Positions 39,722-49,257 of a stretch of 64,000 bases of DNA are shown here, piece after piece; position 1 is the first letter of the stretch, and every line of letters starts with the position of its first letter. Under the pieces are notes generated by a model that made no database searches, was not told the origin of the DNA, and saw nothing but the letters and a program-made list of their open reading frames with translations. Source of the stretch: Azotobacter salinestris (lineage in GTDB: Bacteria; Pseudomonadota; Gammaproteobacteria; Pseudomonadales; Pseudomonadaceae); assembly GCF_009363155.1 (NCBI RefSeq), contig NZ_CP045302.1, positions 2,328,001 to 2,392,000 of the forward strand, given 5' to 3'. Both the position numbers and the translations under genes were made by a program.

Positions 39722-40567
39722 ATGACACAAGAACGTCGCTACAGCTTCGAATTCTTCCCGACCAAGACCGAGGCCGGGCACGAAAAACTGATGGCCGTGG
39801 CCCGCCAGTTGGCCGGCTGCAGCCCCGATTTCTTCTCCTGCACCTACGGCGCCGGCGGCTCGACCCGTGACCGCACCCTCGATACCGTGCGGCAGCTCGA
39901 CGGCGAGGTGAAGGTGCCGACCGCGCCGCACCTGTCCTGCGTCGGCGACAGCAAGGCCGAACTGCGCAGCCTGCTGAACACCTACCAGGACGCCGGCATC
40001 CGCCGCATCGTCGCCCTGCGCGGCGACCTGCCCTCGGGCATGGGCATGGCCAGCGGCGAGCTGCGTCATGCCAGCGACCTGGTGGAGTTCATCCGCGCCG
40101 AAACCGGCGGGCACTTCCACATCGAGGTCGCCGCCTACCCGGAGATGCACCCCCAGGCGCGCAACTTCGAGGACGACCTCCGCCACTTCGCCGCCAAGAT
40201 GAAGGCCGGAGCGAACAGTGCCATCACCCAGTACTTCTTCAACGCCGACAGCTACTTTTACTTCGTCGAGCGGGTACGCAAGCTGGGCGTGGAACAGCCG
40301 ATCGTCCCGGGCATCATGCCGATCACCAACTACAGCAAGCTGGCACGCTTCTCCGATGCCTGCGGCGCGGAACTGCCGCGCTGGGTGCGCAAGCAACTGG
40401 AGGCCTACGGCGACGACCTGGAGAGTATCCAGGCCTTCGGCGAGCAGGTGGTGACCGAGATGTGCGAGAAACTCCTCGCCGGCGGCGCGCCGGGCCTGCA
40501 CTTCTACACCCTGAACCAGGCCGAACCCAGCCTGGCGATCTGGAACAACCTCGGGCTGCCGCGCTGA
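39722..40567 (+). CDS. metF: Methylenetetrahydrofolate reductase
   Basis: A 281-residue FAD enzyme that makes 5-methyltetrahydrofolate for methionine synthesis. It opens with [11 protein letters not shown] (catalytic Glu in EFFP), then [26 protein letters not shown], and [15 protein letters not shown] in the barrel. The length equals the bacterial MetF type without a C-terminal regulatory domain. It follows ahcY on the same strand after 203 bases of repeat sequence. Confidence 0.95.
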   Translation: MTQERRYSFEFFPTKTEAGHEKLMAVARQLAGCSPDFFSCTYGAGGSTRDRTLDTVRQLDGEVKVPTAPHLSCVGDSKAELRSLLNTYQDAGIRRIVALRGDLPSGMGMASGELRHASDLVEFIRAETGGHFHIEVAAYPEMHPQARNFEDDLRHFAAKMKAGANSAITQYFFNADSYFYFVERVRKLGVEQPIVPGIMPITNYSKLARFSDACGAELPRWVRKQLEAYGDDLESIQAFGEQVVTEMCEKLLAGGAPGLHFYTLNQAEPSLAIWNNLGLPR

Positions 40568-40791
40568 AACGCATGCCCGGCACCGCGCGCCCCGACCGGG
40601 GCGCCGGAAGCCGTCTGCAACGCACTTCCCAAAAGCGCAGCTCTGTTATACTCCAAGCTTCCGCCAGGCTTGCGCCCGGCTGCTCGGCCGACGCAGGCCC
40701 AGCAAGACCGGTCGGGGTCACGCGCTCTCGCGTGATTCGCGCCCGGCACGTTCGTACCTTCGGGCCCCGCCCTAACCAGACAGGATTTCCC

Positions 40792-42579
40792 ATGTCCTTT
40801 GCTTCCCTCGGGCTCTCCGAGGCATTGGTCCGCGCCATCGAGGCCGCCGGCTATGCCCAGCCCACTCCCGTGCAACAGCGGGCCATTCCCGCCGTGTTGC
40901 AGGGCCGCGATCTGATGGTTGCCGCCCAGACCGGTACCGGCAAGACCGGCGGCTTCGCCCTCCCCGTACTCGAACGACTGTTCCCCGGCGGCCACCCGGA
41001 CAAGGAACACCGCCATGGTCCGCGCCAGGCCCGCGTGCTGGTGCTGACCCCGACCCGCGAACTGGCCGCCCAGGTGCACGACAGCTTCAAGCTCTACGCC
41101 CGTGACCTGAAACTGGTCAGCACCTGCATCTTCGGCGGGGTCGGCATGAACCCGCAGGTCCAGGCCCTGTCCCGCGGCGTCGACGTGCTGGTGGCCTGTC
41201 CCGGACGCCTGCTCGACCTGGCCGGCCAGGGCAGTGTCGACCTCTCCCACGTGGAGATCCTGGTGCTCGACGAAGCCGACCGCATGCTCGACATGGGCTT
41301 CATCCACGACGTCAAGAAGGTGCTCGCCAAGCTGCCGGCCAAGCGCCAGAACCTGCTGTTCTCGGCGACCTTCTCCCAGGACATCATCAACCTCACCAAC
41401 AAGCTGCTGCACGATCCCGAGCGCATCGAGGTGACCCCGCCGAACACCACCGTGGAGCGCATCGAGCAGCGCGCCTTCCGCCTGCCGGCCAGCCACAAGC
41501 GCGCCCTGCTCGCCCACCTGGTCACCCAGGGCGCCTGGGAGCAGGTGCTGGTGTTCACCCGCACCAAGCACGGCGCCAACCGTCTCGCCGAGTATCTCGA
41601 CAAGCACGGCCTGCCGGCCGCGGCGATCCACGGCAACAAGAGCCAGAACGCCCGCACCAAGGCCCTGGCCGACTTCAAGAGCGGCGCCATCCGCCTCCTG
41701 GTCGCCACCGACATCGCCGCCCGCGGCCTGGATATCGACCAGTTGCCCCATGTGGTCAACTTCGAGCTGCCCAATGTCGAGGAGGACTACGTCCACCGCA
41801 TCGGGCGCACCGGCCGCGCCGGGCGCAGCGGCGAGGCGATCTCGCTGGTCGCGCCGGACGAGGAAAAACTGCTCAAGTCCATCGAGCGTATGACCCGCCA
41901 AAGCATCCCGGAAGGCGACTGGGCAGGCTTTGACCTCGGCGCCGTCGAGGCGGAGAAGCCCGAGCCCCACGAGCCGCGCCCGCCGCGCAACGCCAACGCC
42001 GGCCGCAAGGACAAGGGCAAGGACAAGGGCCAGGAAAAACCCCGGGGAAAAACCCCGGGGAAAAACCCAGGAGAAGGCCCGCGGCAAGGACCAGAACCAA
42101 CAGGCCAAGGGCGCCGTCCGCAGCAAAAGGCCAAGGCGCAGCCCGCTCGCCAGCCGACGGTGCCCAATCTGCCGCCGGATCGCGATCCCGAGGAGTTTCT
42201 CGACGACGAGATCGACAACTTCGGCAACCGTGCCGACTACGTCAGCCCCTACCAGAACAAGTCGCAGCGCGGACGCCGTCCGGGCGCGAACGGCCAGCCG
42301 GCCGGCGCCAACCGCGGCCAGGCTCAGAACCAGGGTCCGCGCGCTCCGAAGCGCCAGGGCCAGGGCTCCGGCCACGGCCAGCCGCGCCGCGCTCCGGTAC
42401 CGGCCTACCGCAGTGAGCAGCCCCGCGAGGAAGCACCGCGCAAGCCGGAGCGGCAGCCGCTGATCCTGCACAAGGAATCCAAGAACGATCGCTTCCCCAC
42501 TGCGGAACAGCTCGACCAGCTCAGCCGCCGCCCGCGCGGCGAGAAGCCGGCACTGCTGACGCGCAACCGCGAGGAGTGA
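40792..42579 (+). CDS. rhlE: DEAD-box RNA helicase RhlE
   Basis: 595 residues. Core motifs: Q motif [10 protein letters not shown], Walker A AQTGTGKT (Lys51), DEAD at 160-163, SAT in LLFSATF, ARGLDI and [10 protein letters not shown]. From about residue 385 the protein is a long, charged, low-complexity tail rich in Lys, Arg, Gln and Pro, typical of RhlE RNA-binding tails. Within the tail coding region is a 13-bp tandem repeat (42035-42072). The gene ends in a terminator that is also the left attachment site of the island. Confidence 0.93.
   Translation: MSFASLGLSEALVRAIEAAGYAQPTPVQQRAIPAVLQGRDLMVAAQTGTGKTGGFALPVLERLFPGGHPDKEHRHGPRQARVLVLTPTRELAAQVHDSFKLYARDLKLVSTCIFGGVGMNPQVQALSRGVDVLVACPGRLLDLAGQGSVDLSHVEILVLDEADRMLDMGFIHDVKKVLAKLPAKRQNLLFSATFSQDIINLTNKLLHDPERIEVTPPNTTVERIEQRAFRLPASHKRALLAHLVTQGAWEQVLVFTRTKHGANRLAEYLDKHGLPAAAIHGNKSQNARTKALADFKSGAIRLLVATDIAARGLDIDQLPHVVNFELPNVEEDYVHRIGRTGRAGRSGEAISLVAPDEEKLLKSIERMTRQSIPEGDWAGFDLGAVEAEKPEPHEPRPPRNANAGRKDKGKDKGQEKPRGKTPGKNPGEGPRQGPEPTGQGRRPQQKAKAQPARQPTVPNLPPDRDPEEFLDDEIDNFGNRADYVSPYQNKSQRGRRPGANGQPAGANRGQAQNQGPRAPKRQGQGSGHGQPRRAPVPAYRSEQPREEAPRKPERQPLILHKESKNDRFPTAEQLDQLSRRPRGEKPALLTRNREE
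42035..42072 (+). repeat. 13-bp tandem repeat inside rhlE
   Basis: Two exact copies of AAAAACCCCGGGG (42035-42047 and 42048-42060) and a diverged third lie in the low-complexity tail of rhlE. The unit is not a multiple of three, so gain or loss of one copy would shift the frame. Confidence 0.8.
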
Positions 42580-42598
42580 GACAGCACCGCTCTTCAGC

Positions 42599-42634
42599 CA
42601 CGAAAAAGCCGGCTTCGCGCCGGCTTGCTTTTTT
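42599..42634 (+). terminator. rhlE terminator and left attachment site (attL)
   Basis: AAAAAGCCGGC-TTCGC-GCCGGCTT (42603-42626) followed by GCTTTTTT terminates rhlE. The 24 bases 42603-42626 recur in direct orientation at 62426-62449, marking the ends of the island. CACG precedes the hairpin on this side, and its complement CGTG follows the hairpin on the right side. Confidence 0.8.
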
Positions 42635-42683
42635 CTATAAACCGCGTCATTCGTGGACTTAAGCACAAGCACATCGGCCAGAC

Positions 42684-42711
42684 CACACTTTGGCCCACAC
42701 CTTGGCGAGAG
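42684..42711 (+). other. Candidate integrase arm-type site, left end
   Basis: Two tandem CCACACCTTGGC-like units lie about 60 bases inside attL. Nearly the same pair, in the same orientation, is found at 62299-62325, upstream of the integrase gene. Positions inside both ends fit arm-type sites bound by the integrase. Confidence 0.55.
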
Positions 42712-42754
42712 TCTGAGCGCGAAGGGTGCTGCTGATCGTCGTCAGCCCGCCTCG

Positions 42755-45109
42755 TCGTGGTGGTCGGCAGGGGGAGCGATCAGTTCCGCCCTCCAGGTGA
42801 TCACCCACGACGCGCAAGCGGCTGGGCGCGACCTGGCCGACTTCGTGCGGCTGGTCCTGCAATCCTTCGGGACTGGCGTCAAGCCGTATATCATCCGCTT
42901 TGCCAACGACCTGCGCGACGAGCTTGCCGCAGAATCGACCAACCGACCGAGGCAGAAATCGATGAGCGCGCAGCGATTCAAGGCGATGGCGGCGGCGCTG
43001 GCGGCGGTCGAGCGCCAGCAGGGCGGCAAGCCGAACGCGCGCTACTCGGTGCAGATCGGCGGCGAGCGCGTGACCAGCAAGGAGGGCATAGAGGCGGCCA
43101 AGGCTTCCGTTGCGAGCGGCAGCGCCGCCGGCATGACCCCCGAGCAGCTGCGCGCGGCGATCACCCGTGGCGATGTCGGGACGATGGTCGGTCGCCTGAT
43201 CGACGCCGGTCGCGTGGTGATCCATGCCGATGCAAGCGGATTGCCGAGCAGCCTGGGTGCCCTTCCTGCCGGGGTGCAGGCGGCGACCACCACGGATGGC
43301 ACCATTCACATGGTCGCCAGCAACCTGTCGTCGCGCGCCGCGCCTGCCGTGCTGCTCCATGAGGCCTTCCACAGCGGCGGGCAACGGCTGATTGGCTCCG
43401 ACGCATGGAGCGACCTGATGCGCCGGCTTTCCGCCCTGTACCGGCAGGCAGAGCGTTCCACCGGCAAAGCGCACGAGATGTTCGACGCAGCCCGCTCGCG
43501 TGCTGCTGGCGCCGCTCCGCGCTTGCAGGTTGAGGAGTTCGGGGCCTATGCAGTCGAGGAGTACGCGGCACTGCCGGCAGCCTTCAGCCGCTGGATGGAT
43601 GACATGCTGGGCGCCCTCAAGGCTTGGGTGCTTCGGCCGCCAGTTCGGCCGGGTGACGCCGGCCCAACTGCGCGCCCTGGCGAAGGATGCGTTGACCTCC
43701 GTGGCGTTGCAGGGGGATGGCCGTTCCGATGGACGGGAGGGCGGCTTGTACTCCCGGCGCGGCTGGGGTCAAGACTTCCCTGACGTGGTGCTGGCGCACC
43801 CGCTGAGCTTTCTGAACAACCACCCCGACTATTCCGCCGCGAAGGCCGGCGATGATGTCGCGGCGCTGCGCGTGGCGCGCGATGCCGTGATGCCGGAGTT
43901 CGTGGAACAGGTGCGGGCGCTGATCCCCGAGGGCATCCGGCCGCGCATCGTGCCGGTTCTGGCTCGCGAGCAGGTGGGGGATAACCGGATTCCTCTGGCT
44001 GCGGCGAAGGTGCTCGCCAAGCAGCTTGGGTTGTGCGTTGATACACGACCTATTCAGGTCGAAAAGGTTGGCCGCACCCAAGCGAACGCCTTGGAGCGCA
44101 TCGCCAACCAGCCGACCTTCGCCGGCCAGGTCGAGCCAGGTGACTACCTGATCCTCGATGACACCCTGACTCAGGGCGGCACCTTGGCGCAGTTGAAAAC
44201 TCACATCGAGGGCAGCGGCGGTCGGGTGCTTGGGGCCGTCGCCTTGACCGGCAAGAACTACTCTCGCAAACTGACTCTCGACTCCAGCACCTTGGCGGAA
44301 ATCCGTGGCAAATACGGCGATATCGAATCCTGGTGGCGCGACACCTTCGGCTACGGCTTCGAAGGCCTCACCCAATCCGAAGCGCGAACCCTCCTCACGT
44401 TCGACAAGGGACGCCTATCGCCTGACGCAATCCGAGATCGAATCCTTGCGGCAAAGTTTCGAGGCCTCGGCCAAGTGGATGGACGAGCAACTGGCGATCG
44501 ACCCGGAACTGAAGCATCTGTAGGCCCGGACGACACCCGCTACAGCGTCCGGCCGTCGAAGGCCTTTTCTGTACTGCCGGACGACACCGCGCTGGCGGAT
44601 GCCACCAAGGCGCTGGACGAGACCCCGCAGTACAAGCCGGATTTCATCGGCCAGCTTCAGCAGGATATCGGCCGGATTGCCAAGTTCATCCTGCACCCTC
44701 GCCAGATCGCGGCCCTGCACCAGGAGTTCACGCCGGCCTACACGACCGCCATCGACCAGTTCGCCATGCGCGATTCGATCATCGACGAGTTGCAGTAGAC
44801 CATGCGGCCTATGACGTGCTGCCGCAGGCCTCGAAGGCGCGCGTCGACGCGGTGCTGGAGCTGGGCCGCCTGCTGTCGATCAGCTACGACGAGAAGGCGC
44901 TCGCGGCGGGCGTGGTTAACCCTGGCACCAAGACCGTGGTGAGGTTCACCGAGGGTGGTAAGAGCTACCGGACCAAGGAGAAGTTCGAGGCGCTGCTCTC
45001 CGCGCCGGGCGAGGTGGTCAAGCTGGACGCGGCGGAAGCCGAGGCCTATCTCGGCCTGCGCCGGATGTTCGATGCGGCGCTGGACAAGTTCCGCGACCAG
45101 ACCCTGTAG
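42755..45109 (+). pseudogene. Remnant of a large phage/ICE polyvalent protein (left part)
   Basis: Three consecutive reading-frame segments form one decayed protein. Segment 1 (to about 43640) has DLADFVRLVLQSFGTG, YSVQIGGERVTSKEGIEAAK and a zinc-protease-like LLHEAFHSG (HExxH). Segment 2 (43640-44797) has a phosphoribosyltransferase-like motif YLILDDTLTQGGTL. Segment 3 (about 44800-45109) ends FDAALDKFRDQTL. Frameshifts occur near 43640 and 44797. The set recalls the giant DarB/DdrB-like polyvalent proteins of phages and mobile elements. The N-terminal part is missing. Confidence 0.65.
42994..43102 (+). repeat. 109-bp inverted repeat, left copy
   Basis: This segment of the polyvalent-gene remnant is matched in inverted orientation at 54046-54154 with only about three differences. 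The pair brackets the whole restriction-modification operon. Confidence 0.85.
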
Positions 45110-45112
45110 CCG

Positions 45113-45560
45113 GCTGCGCGCCAGGCATGACATATGCGCCCGTCTTGCAGATCGACGGCAGCACCTCGGCAACCACCCACTCCTCGAAGCGCTCGGCAGA
45201 CAGAAGTTGCGACTTCATCACCAAGCGGTACAAGTCGCGCTCGGGGATGATTGTCTGATTCGGGTTTCCGCGTTTTCCATCGCGGATGGCGATAGTATTC
45301 GTAGCCTTGCAATGCTTGGCTATGGCGTCAGCGGTATTGGCATACCCCAGCACCTCAGCTACGTCCTTCGCCACAAATCACGGCTCGCCGCCGATGGTCA
45401 CGACGCGAAGTTGCAGGCCGCTCGCTATCGTCGACGGCCAGGCTGGGGCTGGGAATCGCCGGGTAAGGTGCTGCCACAGTCGTGACTTGCCGAGCCTCGC
45501 GCGCGTACTGGTTGCGAAACTTGGGCAGGTGATCTGCAAGCAGCTTGCATGCGTAATTGC
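45113..45560 (-). pseudogene. Remnants of a BRO-N phage antirepressor and a preceding small gene
   Basis: Reading on the minus strand, LQLRVVTIGGEP-stop-FVAKDVAEVLGYANT and later IPERDLYRLVMKSQ give the N-terminal BRO domain of a phage antirepressor. A TGA at 45378-45380 replaces the Trp codon expected in GGEPWFVAKDV. The frame is cut off near 45118 at the junction with the polyvalent remnant. Upstream (45490-45560) the frame reads KLLADHLPKFRNQYAREA, related to a relic at 54180-54250. The stretch 45561-45624 holds nothing recognisable. Confidence 0.65.
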
Positions 45561-45624
45561 ATGGATTTGACCACCTATTGCACCTGACTTGGCCATCTCT
45601 GTGAGCCGCATAACGGCAGAGATC

Positions 45625-45795
45625 GGCCGATTCTGTTGAAAAACTCGATTTCCTCGCTCGACCAAGCTGAAAGAAGAGAGTCGGCTTCTCATAAACCGCT
45701 GAATAAACAGAGACTTACTATCAGGGGATTGCTCAATCCTTCTCCCTGAAACTCCTTAAAAATCAGTTTTTGGGAGTTTTTCAACAGAATCGGCC
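45625..45795. mobile_element. 171-bp MITE-like element with perfect 22-bp inverted ends
   Basis: The ends 45625-45646 (GGCCGATTCTGTTGAAAAAC...) and 45774-45795 are exact reverse complements. The interior is AT-rich and lacks a transposase. TGTTGAAAAA ends are common in IS families of Pseudomonas, so it may be a shrunken IS copy. No target duplication is evident. It lies between the phage relics and the restriction operon. Confidence 0.75.
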
Positions 45796-45906
45796 AGAAG
45801 CGGACAGCACACCAGACCGAATGGATCGCAGTATGAGGGTGTGATGTTTCTAGTGAAGCCGGGCTTATGCAGGCTTCAGTCAGCGCAGCTTCATCAAAGT
45901 CATGTA

Positions 45907-45931
45907 TTTGTATTGTTAAGTTAAATACAAA
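45907..45931. promoter_or_regulatory. Inverted repeat upstream of the small RHH gene
   Basis: TTTGTATT (45907-45914) and AATACAAA (45924-45931) flank an AT-rich centre, 40 bases before the ribbon-helix-helix gene. It could be the operator of that protein and the promoter region of the restriction operon. Confidence 0.5.
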
Positions 45932-45970
45932 GGCAGTACATTTGCGTGACATCATTGACGAGGCTCTGCC

Positions 45971-46162
45971 ATGTCACGCCTGAAGGACGAAACCCTTTCT
46001 ATCCGGACCTCCGCCGAAATCAAGCAGCTTTTGCGCTTGGCGGCTGATCGTGAACGCCGCTCGGTCGCGTCGATGGTCGAGATTTTGGTGCTGGAGTACG
46101 CGCGCAATCATGACTTGAGTCTGGACCGCCCGGGCGGGGAGCCCCCTAAGGCGAATGCTTGA
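45971..46162 (+). CDS. Small ribbon-helix-helix (Arc/CopG-like) DNA-binding protein
   Basis: 63 residues. The pattern LSIRTSAEIKQLLRLAADRERRSVASMVEILVLEYARNH is a short beta strand followed by two helices, as in Arc/CopG-type ribbon-helix-helix repressors, which act as dimers. It is the first gene before hsdR (71-base gap, same strand) and has an inverted repeat in front of it, so it may regulate the restriction operon. No toxin gene is adjacent, so it does not look like a plain antitoxin. Confidence 0.65.
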   Translation: MSRLKDETLSIRTSAEIKQLLRLAADRERRSVASMVEILVLEYARNHDLSLDRPGGEPPKANA

Positions 46163-46233
46163 CGTGGCTGTGATACGCCACAGGTAGCCGCCTATCCGCT
46201 ACACCTACGCTTCCATGACGGCAGGACAGATTC

Positions 46234-49200
46234 ATGACCATCACCGAACACCAGATCGAGCAGGGCCTGCTCGCCAAGCTCGGCGACCTCAAGTACAGCT
46301 ATCGCCCCGAGATCCGCGACCGAGCTGCGCTCGAAGCCAACTTTCGTGAAAAGTTCCAGCAGCTCAACCGCGTCAATCTCACTGATGAGGAGTTTTCGCG
46401 CCTGCTGGAAGAGATCGTTACCCCTGACGTGTTTACTGCCGCGCAAACGCTGCGTATGCGCAATAGCTTTATTCGCGAAGATGGCACACCGCTGAACTAC
46501 ACCCTCGTCAACATCGAAGACTGGTGCAAGAACAGTTTCGAGGTTGTAAATCAGCTGCGGATCAACACCGACAACAGCCACCATCGCTTTGACGTCGTCC
46601 TGCTCATCAACGGTGTGCCGGTCGTGCAGATTGAGCTAAAGACGCTGGGCATCAACCCGCGCCGCGCTATCGAGCAGATCGTCGAGTACAAGAACGACCC
46701 TGGTAACGGCTTCACCCGCACGCTGTTGTGCTTCATGCAGGTATTTATCGTCAGCAACCGAGATTCCACTTACTACTTCGCCAACAACAACGCCCGGCAT
46801 TTCAGCTTCAACGCCGATGAGCGCTTCCTGCCCATTTACCAATTTGCTGTGCTGGATAACACCAAGATCACCGGGTTGGATGACTTTGCCGATGCCTTTC
46901 TGCCCAAGTGCACACTCGGCCAGATGATCAGCCGTTACATGGTGCTGGTTGCCAGCGAGCAGAAATTGCTCATGATGCGGCCCTACCAGATCTATGCCGT
47001 CAAAAACATCGTTAAATGCATCGAAGAAAACAGCGGCAACGGCTACATCTGGCACACCACCGGCAGCGGCAAGACGCTCACCAGCTTCAAGGCCTCCACC
47101 CTGCTCAAGGCCAATCTGAACATTGAAAAGTGCCTCTTCGTGGTCGACCGCAAAGACCTTGACCGCCAGACCCGCGAGGAATTCAACCGTTTCCAAGAAG
47201 GCTGCGTCGAGAGCAACACCAACACTGGCGAGCTCGTCCGCCGCATGCTGTCGGACGACGCAGCCGACAAGGTCATCGTCTGCACCATTCAGAAGCTTGG
47301 CCTGGCGCTGGACGAGGGCAGCAAACGTAACAAAAGCCGCGAAAAGCGTGGGCTTGCCACCTATGCCGAGCAGCTCGAAGCGCTGCGCGAAAAACGCATC
47401 GTCTTCATCTTCGACGAATGCCATCGTTCGCAATTCGGCGAGAACCATCAGGCTATCAAGGAGTTCTTCCCCAAGGCCCAGCTTTTCGGCTTCACCGGCA
47501 CGCCTATCTTCGAGGCCAATGCCAGCGTCAAGCAGATCAGCGGTGAAACCCAGACACTCAAGACCACGCAGGACCTCTTCCAGCAGTCCCTGCACGAATA
47601 CACCATCACCCACGCGATTGAAGACCGTAACGTCCTGCGCTTTCACGTCGACTACTACAAGCCCGACGGAAAGAATCCGCCCAAGCCTGGTGAAGCCCTG
47701 GCCAAGCGTGCCATCGTCGATGCCATCCTCGCCAAGCACGATGCTGCTACGGGTGGGCGCAAGTTCAACGCGATTCTGGCCACGGCCTCCATCAATGACG
47801 CCATTGCCTATCACGCGCTATTTGAAGAGGCCCAAGCCGAGAAGCTGCAGGCAAACCCCAGCTTCGTGCCGCTCAATATCGCCGCCGTGTTCTCACCGCC
47901 GGGCGATGTGAGTGCTGATGTGCGGCAGTTGCAGGAAGACCTGCCCACCGAGTTGGAAGACAACAAGCAGGAACCGGACGCCAAGAAGGCAGCGCTGCAA
48001 GCCATTATCGCCAGCTACAACGCCCGCTTCGATACGAACCACCGCATCGAGGAATTCGACCTCTACTATCAGGACGTGCAGCAGCGCATCAAGGATCAGC
48101 AATGGCCGGATGCTGACCTGCGCAAAGCCAACCCTAAGGCCCCGCAACACAAGATCGATATCACGATAGTCGTCGATATGCTGCTCACCGGCTTTGACAG
48201 CAAGTACCTCAACACGCTCTACGTCGATAAAAACCTCAAGCACCACGGCCTCATTCAGGCCTTTAGTCGCACCAACCGCGTGTTGAATGACACCAAGCCT
48301 TTTGGCCACATCCTCGACTTCCGTGGACAACAAGAGGCGGTGGATGCTGCCATCGCGCTTTTCTCCGGCGCGAAGGCCGATGAGGCGCGCAAGATCTGGC
48401 TGGTGGACAAAGCCCCTGCTGTTATCGAAAAGCTGCAAGAAGCCGCACTCGGTCTGCAAAGCTTTATGCAGGCATACGGGCTTTCAGGCAAACCCGAAGA
48501 GATCGCCACCCTCAAGGGCGACGAAGCCCGCATCGGCTTTGTCGAAGTCTTCAAGCAAGTGCAGAAGCTGCAAACCCAGCTCGACCAGTACACCGACCTC
48601 ACCCCCGAGCAGGAAGCCGCTATCCAGGCCACTCTGCCCCCGGACGAACTTAACGCCTTTCGTGGCCAGTACCTGGAGACGGCCAGACGCCTGCGGGACG
48701 AGCGGGCCAAGCCCGGTGATGACAAGCGCGAGCAGCTGGAGCAGCTCGATTTCGAGTTCGTGCTCTTCGCTTCCGCCACCATCGATTACGACTACATCAT
48801 GAAGCTGATCGCCGACTTCTCCACTAAGAAGCCTGGCAAAGCCACCATGAGCCGCGAACAACTGGTCAGTCTGATCGCGAGCGACGCCAAGTTTATCGAC
48901 GAGCGCGAGGACATTACCGAATACGTGATGAGCCTCAAGGCCGGCGAGGGCCTGGACGAGCGCGCCATCCGCGCCGGCTATCAGCAATTCAAGGCGGTGA
49001 AAGCCACCCGCGAACTGACCGAGCTCGCTGCCAAACACGGTTTGCCAACTGCGGCACTGCAAAGCTTTGTGGGCGAGGTACTGGAGCGCCGCATCTTCGA
49101 CGGCGAACAGCTCACCGAATTGCTCGCCCCGCTGGAGCTGGGCTGGAAGGCCCGCACGCAGAAGGAACTGGCCTTGATGAGCGAGCTGGTGCCGATGCTG

Positions 49201-49254
49201 AAAAAGCGCGCAGGAGGCAGGGATATCTCGGGCCTTCAGGCGTACGAGGATTGA
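46234..49254 (+). CDS. hsdR: Type I restriction enzyme R subunit HsdR
   Basis: 1006 residues. The nuclease domain shows the PD-(D/E)xK pattern: Asp120 in HRFDVVLL and Glu134-x-Lys136 in VQIELKT. The motor domain has Walker A TTGSGKT (Lys280), DECH at 394-397 and helicase motifs through FSRTNRVLN. The C-terminus is the helical assembly region. HsdR translocates and cuts DNA lacking the host methylation. The ATG follows an AGGA site. It is the first large gene of the operon, four bases before hsdS. Confidence 0.94.
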   Translation: MTITEHQIEQGLLAKLGDLKYSYRPEIRDRAALEANFREKFQQLNRVNLTDEEFSRLLEEIVTPDVFTAAQTLRMRNSFIREDGTPLNYTLVNIEDWCKNSFEVVNQLRINTDNSHHRFDVVLLINGVPVVQIELKTLGINPRRAIEQIVEYKNDPGNGFTRTLLCFMQVFIVSNRDSTYYFANNNARHFSFNADERFLPIYQFAVLDNTKITGLDDFADAFLPKCTLGQMISRYMVLVASEQKLLMMRPYQIYAVKNIVKCIEENSGNGYIWHTTGSGKTLTSFKASTLLKANLNIEKCLFVVDRKDLDRQTREEFNRFQEGCVESNTNTGELVRRMLSDDAADKVIVCTIQKLGLALDEGSKRNKSREKRGLATYAEQLEALREKRIVFIFDECHRSQFGENHQAIKEFFPKAQLFGFTGTPIFEANASVKQISGETQTLKTTQDLFQQSLHEYTITHAIEDRNVLRFHVDYYKPDGKNPPKPGEALAKRAIVDAILAKHDAATGGRKFNAILATASINDAIAYHALFEEAQAEKLQANPSFVPLNIAAVFSPPGDVSADVRQLQEDLPTELEDNKQEPDAKKAALQAIIASYNARFDTNHRIEEFDLYYQDVQQRIKDQQWPDADLRKANPKAPQHKIDITIVVDMLLTGFDSKYLNTLYVDKNLKHHGLIQAFSRTNRVLNDTKPFGHILDFRGQQEAVDAAIALFSGAKADEARKIWLVDKAPAVIEKLQEAALGLQSFMQAYGLSGKPEEIATLKGDEARIGFVEVFKQVQKLQTQLDQYTDLTPEQEAAIQATLPPDELNAFRGQYLETARRLRDERAKPGDDKREQLEQLDFEFVLFASATIDYDYIMKLIADFSTKKPGKATMSREQLVSLIASDAKFIDEREDITEYVMSLKAGEGLDERAIRAGYQQFKAVKATRELTELAAKHGLPTAALQSFVGEVLERRIFDGEQLTELLAPLELGWKARTQKELALMSELVPMLKKRAGGRDISGLQAYED

Positions 49255-49257
49255 TCG

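Noticed and set aside
41930-42463. Frameshift in the rhlE tail
   Set aside because: The +1 frame is basic and looks plausible, but the zero frame runs to the natural end with normal tail composition, so no frameshift is called; only the repeat is reported.
42599-42634. tRNA-gene attachment site
   Set aside because: P4-type integrases often use tRNA genes, but no cloverleaf or tRNA 3' end is present at either junction; the repeat is a terminator hairpin.
45378-45692. 104-codon minus-strand gene
   Set aside because: It ends at the nonsense codon inside the BRO-N remnant and its first half crosses the MITE-like element, so it is not a real gene.
46192-46584. 130-codon minus-strand frame at the hsdR start
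   Set aside because: It is antisense to the conserved HsdR N-terminus and lacks a ribosome site.
46636-47814. 392-codon minus-strand frame in the restriction region
   Set aside because: Antisense to hsdR, whose helicase motifs are unmistakable.
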